A stretch of 64,000 nt of DNA, taken from the NCBI GenBank assembly GCA_045538835.1, contig JAZQEF010000018.1:288852-352851 (forward strand). Direction: 5' to 3'. Position numbers and translations under genes: made by a program. Below the pieces are notes generated by a model, which had not been told where the DNA came from, did no database searches, and saw only the letters and a program-made list of their open reading frames with translations. Shown here one piece after another: positions 43,901 through 51,398 of the stretch; position 1 is the first letter of the stretch; each line of letters begins with the position of its first letter. This stretch comes from RGIG6165 sp045538835 (GTDB taxonomy: Bacteria; Bacillota; Clostridia; Oscillospirales; Feifaniaceae).

Positions 43901-46302
43901 TCCTCTGCATTGTTTGGGATGTATACCTCATTAATTGCCATAACTACGCCTGCTACGTTGCCGTCTGAATCAGTAACTTTTATTGCATAAGGTTTTCCTT
44001 TTACAAATGCAGCGGAAAAATCATATCCCTCAAAGTATTGGGCATAATTTTTCTTAATAGCTATCTGTCTTCCGTCATCAGTAGTAAACACATAAACCCC
44101 GTTTATGCCCGGCAAATCCACCTCAACAGGATTTGTGCTTATCGGCACATACTCGTTATTGTTCGCTATTTCTTCAATAGTTTTTGCAATATTGCTGTTG
44201 TCCTCTAATCCCCACTCTGATTTAGCGTATTCCACATCTGATTCCGCAATAGGAATTGCAATACTACCATCAGAAATATATGCCCTGCCGTCTATTGTTC
44301 CAACTACTTTATGAAGTGATTCCTTGTCCAACACATTTCTTGTCTTATCGGTCATTTTGCCACTTACATTATATGTCTGATTTTGCTTACCGTCAATGTT
44401 TGTAACTTTCGACCTTTCATTCGGCATATTCTTGATATGCTCTAATCTCCCTGCATTATAGGCTTCTTCCTGTTCGGGAGTTACGAGATTAACCTTTTCT
44501 CTCGGAACGTTCTGTCTACCTGCTTCAAATGCCGCCTCTGTTGCTTTCGCTTCTATGCTTTCAATTCCATTGGATAGTCCTAATCCACCCCCCAAATTGA
44601 CATTTCCTGCTTCTTCCGTTATACTATTATTGAAAGCAGACGATGAGACAAGGGGCGTTTCGGACGTATGCTGAAGGCTGATATCAGCATTCGGCACTTG
44701 GCTACCAACGTCTGCTTTTTCTATTCTTGCAGACGTTATCCATAGTGTTTTTCGTTTACTATCGGGCACTACCTGACTTACAACATAAGTTCCGTCTATT
44801 CGCTTTTTCATAATGAATACCGGAGCTGTTTTATTATGCCTGTCATTGTATTGTCTATCAAATACTCTGTTTCCCTGATTATCAACAGCCCATTCGATAG
44901 TATCGTAATTATTTATTATATACCCTATTCTCGCTATATCTTTCGGGTCACTTAAAGATTGGTCATGTTGCCCGCTTATACCGTGTCTGTTTTCAATATG
45001 TATCAGACGATCACGTTCGATTCTACAAGTATAATCACTTATATCGAATCCGACAAAATCACTGATTTTCTCTGCTGTGCTTTCACCAAGTTGTGCTACC
45101 TCTATAACGTTGGGAACATTGTCTATATCGCCTTTTCTTATACTTGTAACAGCATCTTCAATTTCAGAATTAACCGAACCAAGAAAATCCTTCCCTACCT
45201 TTTCTTCATCATATAGGTGTACATACTCATTTTCAGTATTCTGCGTAGCATTTCTCGCATTGACAACATCTATTGCCGCCTTTTCAAGTGTGTCTTGTTC
45301 TGTTATTTCTGAGGATATAGGCTGTTCTGTTTCCGTTTCGTTTACAAGCGGTTGTTCTGTCTTTGTTCCAATTCCTTCCTGTTCAGTGCCTAAAGAAGAA
45401 ATGTCCCCCCTTTTTCCTTTGTTTCTGTTATTGATGACAGCCCTTGTTGTATTAATAGTTGTTGCAGGAACATTCATTGCACCAAATCCTATTAGCGATG
45501 TTGTTGTAGTTTCTCCTAAACGGTCTCTAATCTCATCGCCTGTATACAACCATTCACCTTTATCTATCCCATACGCAAGCATTTCGCCACCGATTGTAGC
45601 TACTTCCTGCAATACTTCTTCCGTTGTTTCAGCCGCTGTACTTTTTGTTCTCTTTAGAATTTCAGCTCCGATGATTTTCAGAATATCATCGGATGCACCA
45701 TTTGTTACACCATAAATATATGCGTCCATCAATTCGTCTAACTGCGAAGCTTCAAGAAGGCCGACAATTGTGCCAACTCCGTGGGAAACATTTCTCGCTA
45801 CTTCATCTGAAACACCAAGTTCTTTTAGCGTTTCATATGTATGACCCGCACTCACCTCATATGTATTCAACGAGGCGCCTGCCGCATAAGCAGCACCTGC
45901 CGCTGCTGGAACAGTAAGAGCCTCTTCAGGCATAAGTACCTGTGGCCCCGCTTGTCCCGCCGCCGCCGCCATTCCTGCCGCCGCCGTAACCATACCTGCT
46001 GTTCTTAAATCTGTTGCATTGTACCATTGCTGTCCTATAAATTCGCCTATAAACTGCAATAGTTGTTTAGCTTTATTGTCAGTATATGTGTTGTAATCTG
46101 AAGATAACAGTTCTTTGTAATATTCAGCCGAATTTTCTCTGCCTTCCATTGCCTCAAAGGACTCCTTGCCCGACTTCATATTATAATATCCTCTTTTTAC
46201 AGCTCCTATGGTTGAATCATACCAATTAGCTTCTCTTGAACCACTCTTAAGTCTCTCGAACTGTTTCGTTAGTTCCTCAACTTCTTTTTCTGCGACTTCC
46301 AT
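37954..46302 (-). CDS. Giant polyvalent protein (2,782 residues), 5' end truncated
   Basis: Domains by eye: helical, Ala-rich N-terminal region (1-300); nuclease-like domain of the phage barnase-EndoU-colicin-RelE type, about 370-535 (HIENRHG, later VFIMKKRIDGTY); a first metallopeptidase-like motif HEAFH at about 988; a second, HEFGH, at about 1222; two related beta-rich domains at about 1380-1530 and 1640-1775, the LPD3 type of polyvalent proteins; then a long region to the end like LPD38, with hydrophobic helices near 2320-2345. Such proteins are injected with phage or conjugative DNA and act on the new host. The frame stays open upstream of the first ATG to a TGA near 46,460 and no ribosome site precedes the ATG, so the true start was lost at the junction with the recombinase fragment. 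Confidence 0.8.
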   Translation of the reverse strand: MEVAEKEVEELTKQFERLKSGSREANWYDSTIGAVKRGYYNMKSGKESFEAMEGRENSAEYYKELLSSDYNTYTDNKAKQLLQFIGEFIGQQWYNATDLRTAGMVTAAAGMAAAAGQAGPQVLMPEEALTVPAAAGAAYAAGASLNTYEVSAGHTYETLKELGVSDEVARNVSHGVGTIVGLLEASQLDELMDAYIYGVTNGASDDILKIIGAEILKRTKSTAAETTEEVLQEVATIGGEMLAYGIDKGEWLYTGDEIRDRLGETTTTSLIGFGAMNVPATTINTTRAVINNRNKGKRGDISSLGTEQEGIGTKTEQPLVNETETEQPISSEITEQDTLEKAAIDVVNARNATQNTENEYVHLYDEEKVGKDFLGSVNSEIEDAVTSIRKGDIDNVPNVIEVAQLGESTAEKISDFVGFDISDYTCRIERDRLIHIENRHGISGQHDQSLSDPKDIARIGYIINNYDTIEWAVDNQGNRVFDRQYNDRHNKTAPVFIMKKRIDGTYVVSQVVPDSKRKTLWITSARIEKADVGSQVPNADISLQHTSETPLVSSSAFNNSITEEAGNVNLGGGLGLSNGIESIEAKATEAAFEAGRQNVPREKVNLVTPEQEEAYNAGRLEHIKNMPNERSKVTNIDGKQNQTYNVSGKMTDKTRNVLDKESLHKVVGTIDGRAYISDGSIAIPIAESDVEYAKSEWGLEDNSNIAKTIEEIANNNEYVPISTNPVEVDLPGINGVYVFTTDDGRQIAIKKNYAQYFEGYDFSAAFVKGKPYAIKVTDSDGNVAGVVMAINEVYIPNNAEETVAANNKLPEDNKVKEENTNVREETISDTGNAESRRGMGEEVARRKGSNREQVARKIKEILRKSYVERSDTGVNGRGRGTARVEQTETAEAFEERVLNDGYMYASLGKLSVGYKYAPKSKWSKEAKTAAENIESLGLTVVVFEGELHTNHKDVSEISTEGVTAGIGDTLTIFISSDLDIDGLETAYHEAFHALRRGISTKLTMQHYKLIDIISSGVDVESEAFEKFVSVIRELYSYEVRNVNIDSFSKEITEEFYAWYIGIVEAVNNEHNEDMLEYIERFSDVDNIKPQIEALFTEIKSDASNSSKNESVNDVHTGVLDGENKKNEQQSSTEHEAERYDIPEGSEIVNNIVVDEYSKRLKRENPRAYSNIVRMAKRLGMTVRFVKDLTDENGKVLEGLITSKGIFINADAKNPSRFVATHEFGHRMKQAAPEVWAAYQEYVINKLKKESFGNGRTAYDVLYEETKNAYGKDDTAYINEEIAVNYAGELFDSEEMLESFIREDKSLALRVRDWWYNVLESMGLLSEKKKAQQLWLRAYTAAAKNVKEGKVGEFNGEKLKYVGKTKNGIKKYVTDFPEGMNFETKQELFKQRIATIFNLGAVKLKTDVKKIQILGDRFTVQKNLYGGDSSPEELNAKINSLYDIAQILSDATFTGKGTEPSYADVNVKPKNLAHKNVKYWYYFENTVEIDGSIYDVVFDIRDKGKEQYQYSFEFIEKNKRTTRISHTVQKTSDVNIDELSSKGTAPQTLLAVVSDEMSPTVPTDNSISNDILTVNTNSMQNTAENAQEGKVGDYNEKRTSQMRNAEGETRSEETDEQRRKKGFQKNSLIKKIQSNLEQLSKEDVILSLNTDIFNDRNMNIVEQVGTFFNSLGNKVYRADFGEVILNKDGIKSAIGHKMGRAKCIAFRAVPDIIKYGKQIDYQEKWKGRPYDSYVFAGKVKIGNEDAFVGVVVTQNKNTSEYYLHEIVDNEGNFISIKNDEVVPNKTVSKTDNSLHGGTTSSVDTTISQNNPSVNTNSMQNTAENAQEGKKSIAGTRLSELVEKYGAIPSGEKPHRDIQVPRKTSKDKKVSQTVRTILEAKATPDEAVPTIEKMVEDGIFSYDVYTDKQAIADADSRIKEHGWDESLDDWFRAVEKGEVSKELTTKGWILYNHAANSKDTKNAIMILDAMVRHQRSAAQALQATRILKKLSPETQLYGVQKSVEAFKKELTERYGKKAPDIKIDTDLAEQFLKAQTEEERAEIEKEIYKDIGRQMPSRFVDKWNAWRYLAMLGNLRTHVRNVFGNAGFAPIVATKNLTATAIESAVYHLGGKKMLRGKALVWGSKTDRALLKAAWNDYANVAELISNDGKYNDFAMANRHIEEGRQIFKFRPFEWSRKKNSDLLEEEDMWFSKPHYAYALAQYCKAHNITPEQISRGKAIAPAREYAIKEAQKATYRDTNAFSQFVSELGRSGNKKNPWTKVGSMAIEGILPFRKTPANILVRGVEYSPLGLLKSLSYDLVQVGKGKMTATEAIDNISAGLTGTGLLALGVYYAAQGLVRGHGEDDEEKEFKELMGHQAYSLELPNGQSITLDWLAPEALPFFVGVNLWESKKGSKGKVTLSSILQSITRISEPMLEMSCLQGVNDIVEGIGYASSNDTSGLVAVLSSAVTSYFTQGLPTLFGQAERTGESHRMTTYTEKNDFLTGDMQYTLGKMSAKIPFWDYQQIPYIDAWGRKEASGNALKRGFNNFLNPAYTSNIETSKMEEELLCLYNKTGESGVFPSRAGKYFTVDGVRKDLTADEYVRYATLKGEKSYKLVSELVKSKTYKKLSDEEKVKAVNEAYDYANQKAKKAISNYKPDSWVKKADDFGKDAENYISFRAQVSGAKEDNDGKISKSEVVDIILDMAQNNSETWKMYLSMYDSEAAVEAEKYGIDAELFMTAVVDMSGIKPDYKNGKAINGSRRKKIERYLYSVCDSHKEYLFLLGTEYPTVKDDYDYIRYFGN
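40821..40870. repeat. 50-bp direct repeat inside the polyvalent gene, copy A
   Basis: The same 50-bp sequence, encoding a linker with the motif NSMQNTAENAQEGK, recurs at 41,538-41,587. The spacing is 717 bp, a multiple of three, so one domain plus one linker is the repeating unit. Confidence 0.85.
41538..41587. repeat. 50-bp direct repeat inside the polyvalent gene, copy B
   Basis: This is the partner of the repeat at 40,821. A weaker third version of the linker (VKEGKVGEFN) lies near 42,250-42,270. Confidence 0.85.
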
Positions 46303-46405
46303 TTCCTCAGTAACGATAATGTCCGCATGTGCTCCTATAGGAACATGCGGTGTTTCTCTCGCCAGACGTTCACTTTCTTCCGCAAATCGTTTTTCATAAT
46401 ACTCG

Positions 46406-47312
46406 TTCTGTAGCTGACATTCTGCAAAAGCCTGAATACCTCGGTCACACAGTAAACTTCAAAACCTACAAAAAGTCATACAAGAGCAAAAAGAAAATGT
46501 GGAATGACCCTTCTGATTGGCAAATTTTTGAGAATACGCACGAAGCGATAATTGATGAAGAAACTTTCCGCATCGTGCAACGAATCCGTGATGGCAGAAG
46601 AAAGGTCACAAGGATGGGAGAAATGCCAATTCTCTCAGGTATGTTGTTCTGTGCTGATTGTGGAAAGAAATTATATCAAGTTCGCTGTACAACAATGAAG
46701 CAAAAGGAATATATGGTTTGCTCTACATATCGCAAGGTCAAAGGCGGATGCTCCTCACACCAAATACAGAATGAAACAATCGAGGCTTTGCTTCTTGACG
46801 GAATACGAAGTATTACAGCATTTGCAAGAAAACATGAAAATGAATTCGTAGAACTTGTTACAAAGAAATGCCGAGCAGATGTAGACAGAACTCTCCGTGA
46901 TAGCAAAAGGGAACTTGAACAGGCACAGGCTCGTATCAAGAAACTCGATGAGATTATCCAAAGGCTTTATGATGACAACCTTGAAGGGAAGATTTCAGAC
47001 GAGCGTTTCAGTAAAATGACCGCTAATTACGAAGCCAAACAACAAACTCTTGAAAGCCGGACACAGGAACTGAATGAGATAATTAATTCCGAGAAAGAAA
47101 ATTCTCTTAATGCCGATAGGTTCTTGAAACTTGTGAGAAAGCACACGGACATTAAAGAACTCACGGCAGAAGTTCTCCGTGAGTTTGTAGAAAAAGTTTA
47201 TGTGTATCAAAGTGAGCGTGTTAATGGCAAAATGGTGCAACGCATCAAGATTATTTACAACTGCATAGGTGATTTCCAAACACCACCAACAGAATATGAA
47301 AAAACGGCATAG
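46406..47312 (+). pseudogene. Large serine recombinase lacking its catalytic domain
   Basis: The homologous part encodes about 300 residues beginning near SVADILQKPEYLGH, in the recombinase domain of large serine recombinases (FKTYKKSYKSKK, FENTHEAIIDEETF), followed by the zinc ribbon (CADCGKKLY ... CSTYRKVKGGCSSH), a coiled coil (about 175-260) and the C-terminal end. The whole resolvase domain with its serine is missing. It is of a different lineage from the recombinase at 7069. It meets the giant polyvalent gene head to head, with neither having its own 5' end, which marks a rearrangement breakpoint near 46,405. Confidence 0.85.
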
Positions 47313-47545
47313 CCGATGTTGTTTTCGACTATGCCGATTATTTCCGGGATTAAAAATCCCTAAGTGAAGACACCAAATGGGGTGGTTTTTTATTTTTAGT
47401 TAAATCAAAGAGATTCGAACACTGAGAGGGCATTTTGCGTTAAGAAAACAATTAAGTATTGTTTTTAGCAAAATGTTGCGCAGTCCGTACCAAAGCCGTA
47501 TGGCTTGGGTGGACAAGCAGTAAGGATTTGCCTTGCAAAGCCTTT
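47313..47545. other. Non-coding right end of the island
   Basis: No open frame is seen. A terminator-like CACC/GGTG hairpin with T6 lies near 47,368-47,388, and an imperfect inverted repeat (CATTTTGC at 47,431 and GCAAAATG at 47,468) forms a longer hairpin. The sequence then runs into the right attachment repeat. Confidence 0.6.
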
Positions 47546-47567
47546 TCTCTCCATCTCCGCCATAAAA
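47546..47567. repeat. attR-like repeat of the tRNA-Ser island
   Basis: An exact copy of the 22 bp at 36,993-37,014 without the rest of a tRNA, marking the right end of the island. Confidence 0.88.
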
Positions 47568-47596
47568 AAGAGTCCAGCATTATGACTGGACTCTTT
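47568..47596 (+). terminator. Terminator right of the island
   Basis: An 11-bp stem (AAAGAGTCCAG) with 8-base loop and T7. It directly follows attR and was probably the original terminator of tRNA-Ser before insertion. Confidence 0.8.
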
Positions 47597-47728
47597 TTTT
47601 AACTTATCTAAAAACTAATGAAAATACAATTTTAAGTTAACAAATCGCAATTTTCCTCTCTTAATAACATTTAATTTATTATCAATTTTTTAATTTCCCC
47701 TACCATTAGTAGTACATCAACAAATAGG

Positions 47729-47758
47729 TTGAATTTTATATTTTTATTAATATATAAT
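47729..47758 (+). promoter_or_regulatory. Promoter of murQ
   Basis: TTGAAT (47,729-47,734), 18-bp spacer and TATAAT (47,753-47,758). Confidence 0.65.
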
Positions 47759-47805
47759 GTCATTAAAGAAAATATCTAATAGTGAATGAGTGGAGGAAAA
47801 GAAAA

Positions 47806-48609
47806 ATGTTAAGAACAGAAATGAGAAATCCCGATACATACAGTATCGGAGAAATGTCTACACTTGAAGCATTAAAAATCATCAATAACGAAAATAACAA
47901 TGTTATTGCCGCTATCGAAAAAGCTTTACCCGATATAGAAAAGGCATGTGACGCTGTTGCTGAAACTGTTAAAAACGGCGGCAGAGTATTTTACATAGGC
48001 GCAGGCACATCAGGCAGACTCGGCGTATGTGATGCTGCAGAGTGTCCTCCGACATTCGGTGTTTCACCCGATTTGTTTGTAGGAATCATGGCAGGCGGCT
48101 CCCAGTCCATGTTTAAGGCTACAGAAAATGTTGAGGACGATCCGATTGCTTCAGTTGCCGATTTAAAAGAACACGGTTTCTGTGAAAAAGATATTGTTAT
48201 CGGCACATCTGCTTCAGGTTCTGCAGCATATGTTATTGCAGGTATTGAATACGCAAAAAGCATCAATGCAAAGACAATATCGATCGTAAACAACCCTGAA
48301 ACCAATCTCAGCGGAAAAGCAGATATAAACATCTGCGCTGATACAGGTCCCGAAGTAATCACAGGTTCCACAAGAATGAAGGCAGGTACTGCACAGAAGA
48401 TCATTATGAATATGATTTCAACTGTAGCAATGGTAAAATGCGGTCATGTGTACGAAAATCTGATGATCAATCTCAGACCCACAAATAAAAAACTTCGCCG
48501 CAGAATGATAGGCATCGTTGTTGAGATACTTAAATGCTCGGAAAGCGAAGCAGAAGAACGTCTGGAAAAAGCAGATTGGAGCATTCGTACTGCAGTCGGC
48601 AAAAACTGA
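47806..48609 (+). CDS. murQ: N-acetylmuramic acid 6-phosphate etherase
   Basis: A 267-residue SIS-fold lyase. Signatures are YIGAGTSGRLGVCDAAECPPTFG (about 70), the IGTSASGSAAYVIAG phosphosugar loop (about 140) and GPEVITGSTRMKAGTAQKIIMNM (about 195). It splits D-lactate from MurNAc 6-phosphate to give GlcNAc 6-phosphate during cell-wall recycling, in the cytosol. It is about 30 residues shorter at the C-terminus than Bacillus MurQ. The ATG at 47,806 is chosen because TGGAGG precedes it. No MurNAc transporter gene lies adjacent. Confidence 0.93.
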   Translation: MLRTEMRNPDTYSIGEMSTLEALKIINNENNNVIAAIEKALPDIEKACDAVAETVKNGGRVFYIGAGTSGRLGVCDAAECPPTFGVSPDLFVGIMAGGSQSMFKATENVEDDPIASVADLKEHGFCEKDIVIGTSASGSAAYVIAGIEYAKSINAKTISIVNNPETNLSGKADINICADTGPEVITGSTRMKAGTAQKIIMNMISTVAMVKCGHVYENLMINLRPTNKKLRRRMIGIVVEILKCSESEAEERLEKADWSIRTAVGKN

Positions 48610-48618
48610 TTTCATAAA

Positions 48619-48648
48619 AAATCCCGAAAAAACTTTCGGGATTTTTTC
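48619..48648 (+). terminator. Terminator of murQ
   Basis: A 10-bp stem (AATCCCGAAA) with a short loop and T6. Confidence 0.9.
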
Positions 48649-48715
48649 ATTTAGTTTTCATTTTTGGATATAAGGTTATAATATGGCTATAAGATAACTT
48701 GACAGGAGTTGAAGT

Positions 48716-50050
48716 ATGACCAAATATAACTTAGCAGTAGATAAGCACAGAAATCTTATCATTGAGGCTCAAACCTATATCTGGGCAAATCCAGAGACCG
48801 GTTATAGAGAAGTTAAAACTTCAGAATATATGGAAAATGCCTTCAAGAAACTCGGTTACGATCTTGTAAAAGCGAAAAATATCCCCGGGTTTTATACCGT
48901 TATTGACACAGGCCGTCCCGGTCCGGAAGTGCTGGTTTTAGGTGAACTCGATGCTCTTTTGTGCCCCGATCACCCTGATGCCGATCCAAAAACAGGCGCC
49001 GTACACTGTTGCGGGCACAGCGCTCAGTGTGCCGCGCTCTTAGGACTTGCCGCAGCATTAAAAGAGCCGGGTATTTTAGATGACTTTTCAGGAAGGATAC
49101 GTCTTTGCGCCGTACCTGCAGAGGAACTTATAGAAATAGAATACCGCACTTCTTTGGGCAAAGAGGGGCGTATCCGCTATTTAGTCGGTAAAACCGAATT
49201 TCTATACCGCGGCTACTTTGACGGAGTAGATATAGCCTTTATGGTACACACTTCACAGAGTGAAGGTTTTTCTATAAGACGAGGTTCAATAGGTTGTATT
49301 GCCAAGCGTGTTGTTTATAAAGGTGTGTCAGCACATGCAGGTGCAACTCCGTGGAGCGGTTGCAATGCTCTGTACGCCGCTAATTTAGGTCTTTGTGCTA
49401 TCAATTCCATCCGTGAGACATTTAAGGACGCTGACTCTATCCGAGTGCATCCCATAATCACACATGGCGGCGGCGCTGTAAATGCAATTCCCGATAGAGT
49501 GGTTATAGAAAGTTTCGTTCGCGGCAAAACTTTTGATGGGATCCGTGAAGCAAATGATCGTGTTAACCGCGCTTTATGCGGCGCAGCGCTGTCTTTGGGA
49601 GCAAATATAGATATTCAGGACACCATGGGATATGCCCCGCTTTACAACAGTGACGGTATGATGACTATTGCCCGTGATGCCACTAAAATACTTCCCGACC
49701 TTCCTGTCAATTACCTCGATGCTGTCGGCTCAGGAAGTACAGATATGGGCGATCTGTCCGCTCTTATGCCGGTAGTCCATCCTTATATTTCGGGGGCATC
49801 GGGAATAAGTCACGGCTGCAATTATAAAATTGCAGATCCCGGCCTTGCCTGTGTAGGCTCTGCAAAATGGCAACTTGCCATGCTTGCCTTGCTCTTAAAG
49901 GACGGTGCCGCAAGAGCAAAACAGATAATATCGGATTTTAAGCCGCAGTTTACATCAAAGAAAGAATACTTTGAATATATTGATGATTTTCTTTCTTCGG
50001 GTGACCGTATCACCTACAGCGAAGATAAAACCGCAACTGTAAAACTGTAA
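48716..50050 (+). CDS. M20-family amidohydrolase
   Basis: A 444-residue metal-dependent amidohydrolase of the M20/AbgB-ACY1L2 branch. The metal and catalytic residues fit HCCGHSAQCAALLG (about 100), AVPAEELIE (about 140), the HAGATPWSGCNALYAA dimerisation-domain histidine (about 205) and the late SHGCNYK segment. Family members cleave amide bonds of N-acyl amino acids, short dipeptides or p-aminobenzoyl-glutamate. The exact substrate is unknown. CAGGAG precedes the ATG. Its nearness to murQ might point to peptide recycling, but the two have separate terminators. Confidence 0.82.
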   Translation: MTKYNLAVDKHRNLIIEAQTYIWANPETGYREVKTSEYMENAFKKLGYDLVKAKNIPGFYTVIDTGRPGPEVLVLGELDALLCPDHPDADPKTGAVHCCGHSAQCAALLGLAAALKEPGILDDFSGRIRLCAVPAEELIEIEYRTSLGKEGRIRYLVGKTEFLYRGYFDGVDIAFMVHTSQSEGFSIRRGSIGCIAKRVVYKGVSAHAGATPWSGCNALYAANLGLCAINSIRETFKDADSIRVHPIITHGGGAVNAIPDRVVIESFVRGKTFDGIREANDRVNRALCGAALSLGANIDIQDTMGYAPLYNSDGMMTIARDATKILPDLPVNYLDAVGSGSTDMGDLSALMPVVHPYISGASGISHGCNYKIADPGLACVGSAKWQLAMLALLLKDGAARAKQIISDFKPQFTSKKEYFEYIDDFLSSGDRITYSEDKTATVKL

Positions 50051-50054
50051 AATC

Positions 50055-50079
50055 AAAGCCACCCTACGGGTGGCTTTTC
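50055..50079. terminator. Terminator between convergent genes
   Basis: A 10- to 11-bp stem (AAAGCCACCC) with a 3-base loop and T-run. Confidence 0.88.
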
Positions 50080-50081
50080 CA

Positions 50082-51260
50082 TTAAAATATTTTTAGTTTT
50101 TTTACTAATTTTCGGACACTTTTATAGAGAAAGCCCTCAAGTTCTTTCTGCGCATTTTTAAGTTCTTTACGTATTTCAATATTCTGTGGGCAATGCTTTT
50201 CACATTTTCCGCACTCTATACAGTTTGATGCCGCTGTAGAGTTCTTTCGAAGTGCGGTACACATCGTATACTCAACAAGTCCCCAGAATTTATTTTCGGA
50301 ATACCTGCGGTTATATGCCGCAAATGTGCCCGGTATATCCACATTCTGCGGACAGGGCATGCAGTATCCGCACCCTGTGCAGCCTACCTTCATTTTCGAA
50401 TTTATGGCTTTGACAACATTTTGAAGCATTTCTTCCTCTTTGGGTCCGAGTTCTCCGACAGCAACGGTAGATGCCGTCTGAATATTGTCCTCTACCATTT
50501 CAATAGAATTCATACCCGACAGAACACACATCACCTCAGGCTGATTCCAGAGCCAGCGGAATGCCCACTGCGCGGGCGTGTATTTTATGTGATAGTCTTC
50601 AAAAATACGTTTTGCTTCATCGGGAAGTCTGTTGACAAGTTTTCCGCCCCGGAGCGGCTCCATTATAACAACGGGTATATTTTTGTCATACGCATAATTA
50701 AGTCCTCTTCTTCCCGCCTGCGAATGCTCGTCCATATAGTTATACTGTATCTGACAGAAGTCCCAGTCATATGCATCTATCAATTTGCAGAACATATCCG
50801 AGTTGCCGTGATACGAAAAACCGACCTGAGAAATAGCACCGCTTTTCTTTTTTTCTTCAAGCCATGTATCAATACCGAGTTCCTTTAGCGTGTTCCATTT
50901 TTCAACATCGGTAAGCATATGCATCAAATAGAAATCAATATGATCGGTCTTGAGTCTTTTTAACTGTTCGGAAAAGAGTTTTTCTATTCCCTCTTTGCTG
51001 CGGATAAGATAGTGCGGCAGTTTTGTTGCTATATAAACATTATCACGAATACCGTTTTTATCCAGAATCTCTCCGAGTGCCGCCTCACTTCCGGGATATA
51101 CATAGGCAGTATCAAAATAATTTACGCCGCCTTCTATTGCGGTCATTATCTCACGTTCAGCCTCCAAGATATCTATCTTGCCCATTTTTTGCTTAAAACG
51201 CATACAGCCAAATCCCAGTATTGAAATCTGATTTCCAAATTTATCCAAACGGTAATTCAT
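50082..51260 (-). CDS. Aldo/keto reductase with C-terminal 4Fe-4S domain
   Basis: A 392-residue protein. The barrel domain (1-285) has the aldo/keto reductase start LGFGCMRF, Asp and Tyr in YFDTAYVYPGSE, the lysine in YIATKLP and the histidine in FYLMHML, the full catalytic tetrad. A ferredoxin domain follows with CTGCGYCMPCPQNVDIP (about 305) and CIECGKCEKHCPQNIEI (about 355). This fused form is common in anaerobic Clostridia and reduces carbonyls with NAD(P)H, with the clusters passing electrons. The in vivo substrate is unknown. Confidence 0.93.
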   Translation of the reverse strand: MNYRLDKFGNQISILGFGCMRFKQKMGKIDILEAEREIMTAIEGGVNYFDTAYVYPGSEAALGEILDKNGIRDNVYIATKLPHYLIRSKEGIEKLFSEQLKRLKTDHIDFYLMHMLTDVEKWNTLKELGIDTWLEEKKKSGAISQVGFSYHGNSDMFCKLIDAYDWDFCQIQYNYMDEHSQAGRRGLNYAYDKNIPVVIMEPLRGGKLVNRLPDEAKRIFEDYHIKYTPAQWAFRWLWNQPEVMCVLSGMNSIEMVEDNIQTASTVAVGELGPKEEEMLQNVVKAINSKMKVGCTGCGYCMPCPQNVDIPGTFAAYNRRYSENKFWGLVEYTMCTALRKNSTAASNCIECGKCEKHCPQNIEIRKELKNAQKELEGFLYKSVRKLVKKLKIF

Positions 51261-51398
51261 ATATCACACCTACCTTTTAATTAAATTATAATATGATTTA
51301 CAAAATATTTCTATACTATTTAATTATCAAAGAACATAAAATCTGTATATACATATACTGAAATGATGTCTGAATTTACATTCATAACGGAGGACAAT

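Larger units (their letters stand above)
36993..47567. mobile_element. Decayed integrative island in tRNA-Ser
   Basis: About 10.6 kb bounded by an exact 22-bp direct repeat that begins in the T stem of tRNA-Ser and runs past CCA into AAAA. It contains arm-type repeats near the left end, a gene remnant, a membrane protein, a giant polyvalent protein and a headless serine recombinase. tRNA 3' ends are usual sites of tyrosine integrases, yet no tyrosine integrase gene is left. The island therefore seems unable to move by itself. Confidence 0.82.

Noticed and set aside
45077..45715. A 212-residue plus-strand frame inside the giant polyvalent gene
   Set aside because: It is Ser/Thr/Phe-rich low-complexity antisense sequence with no ribosome site and no domain.
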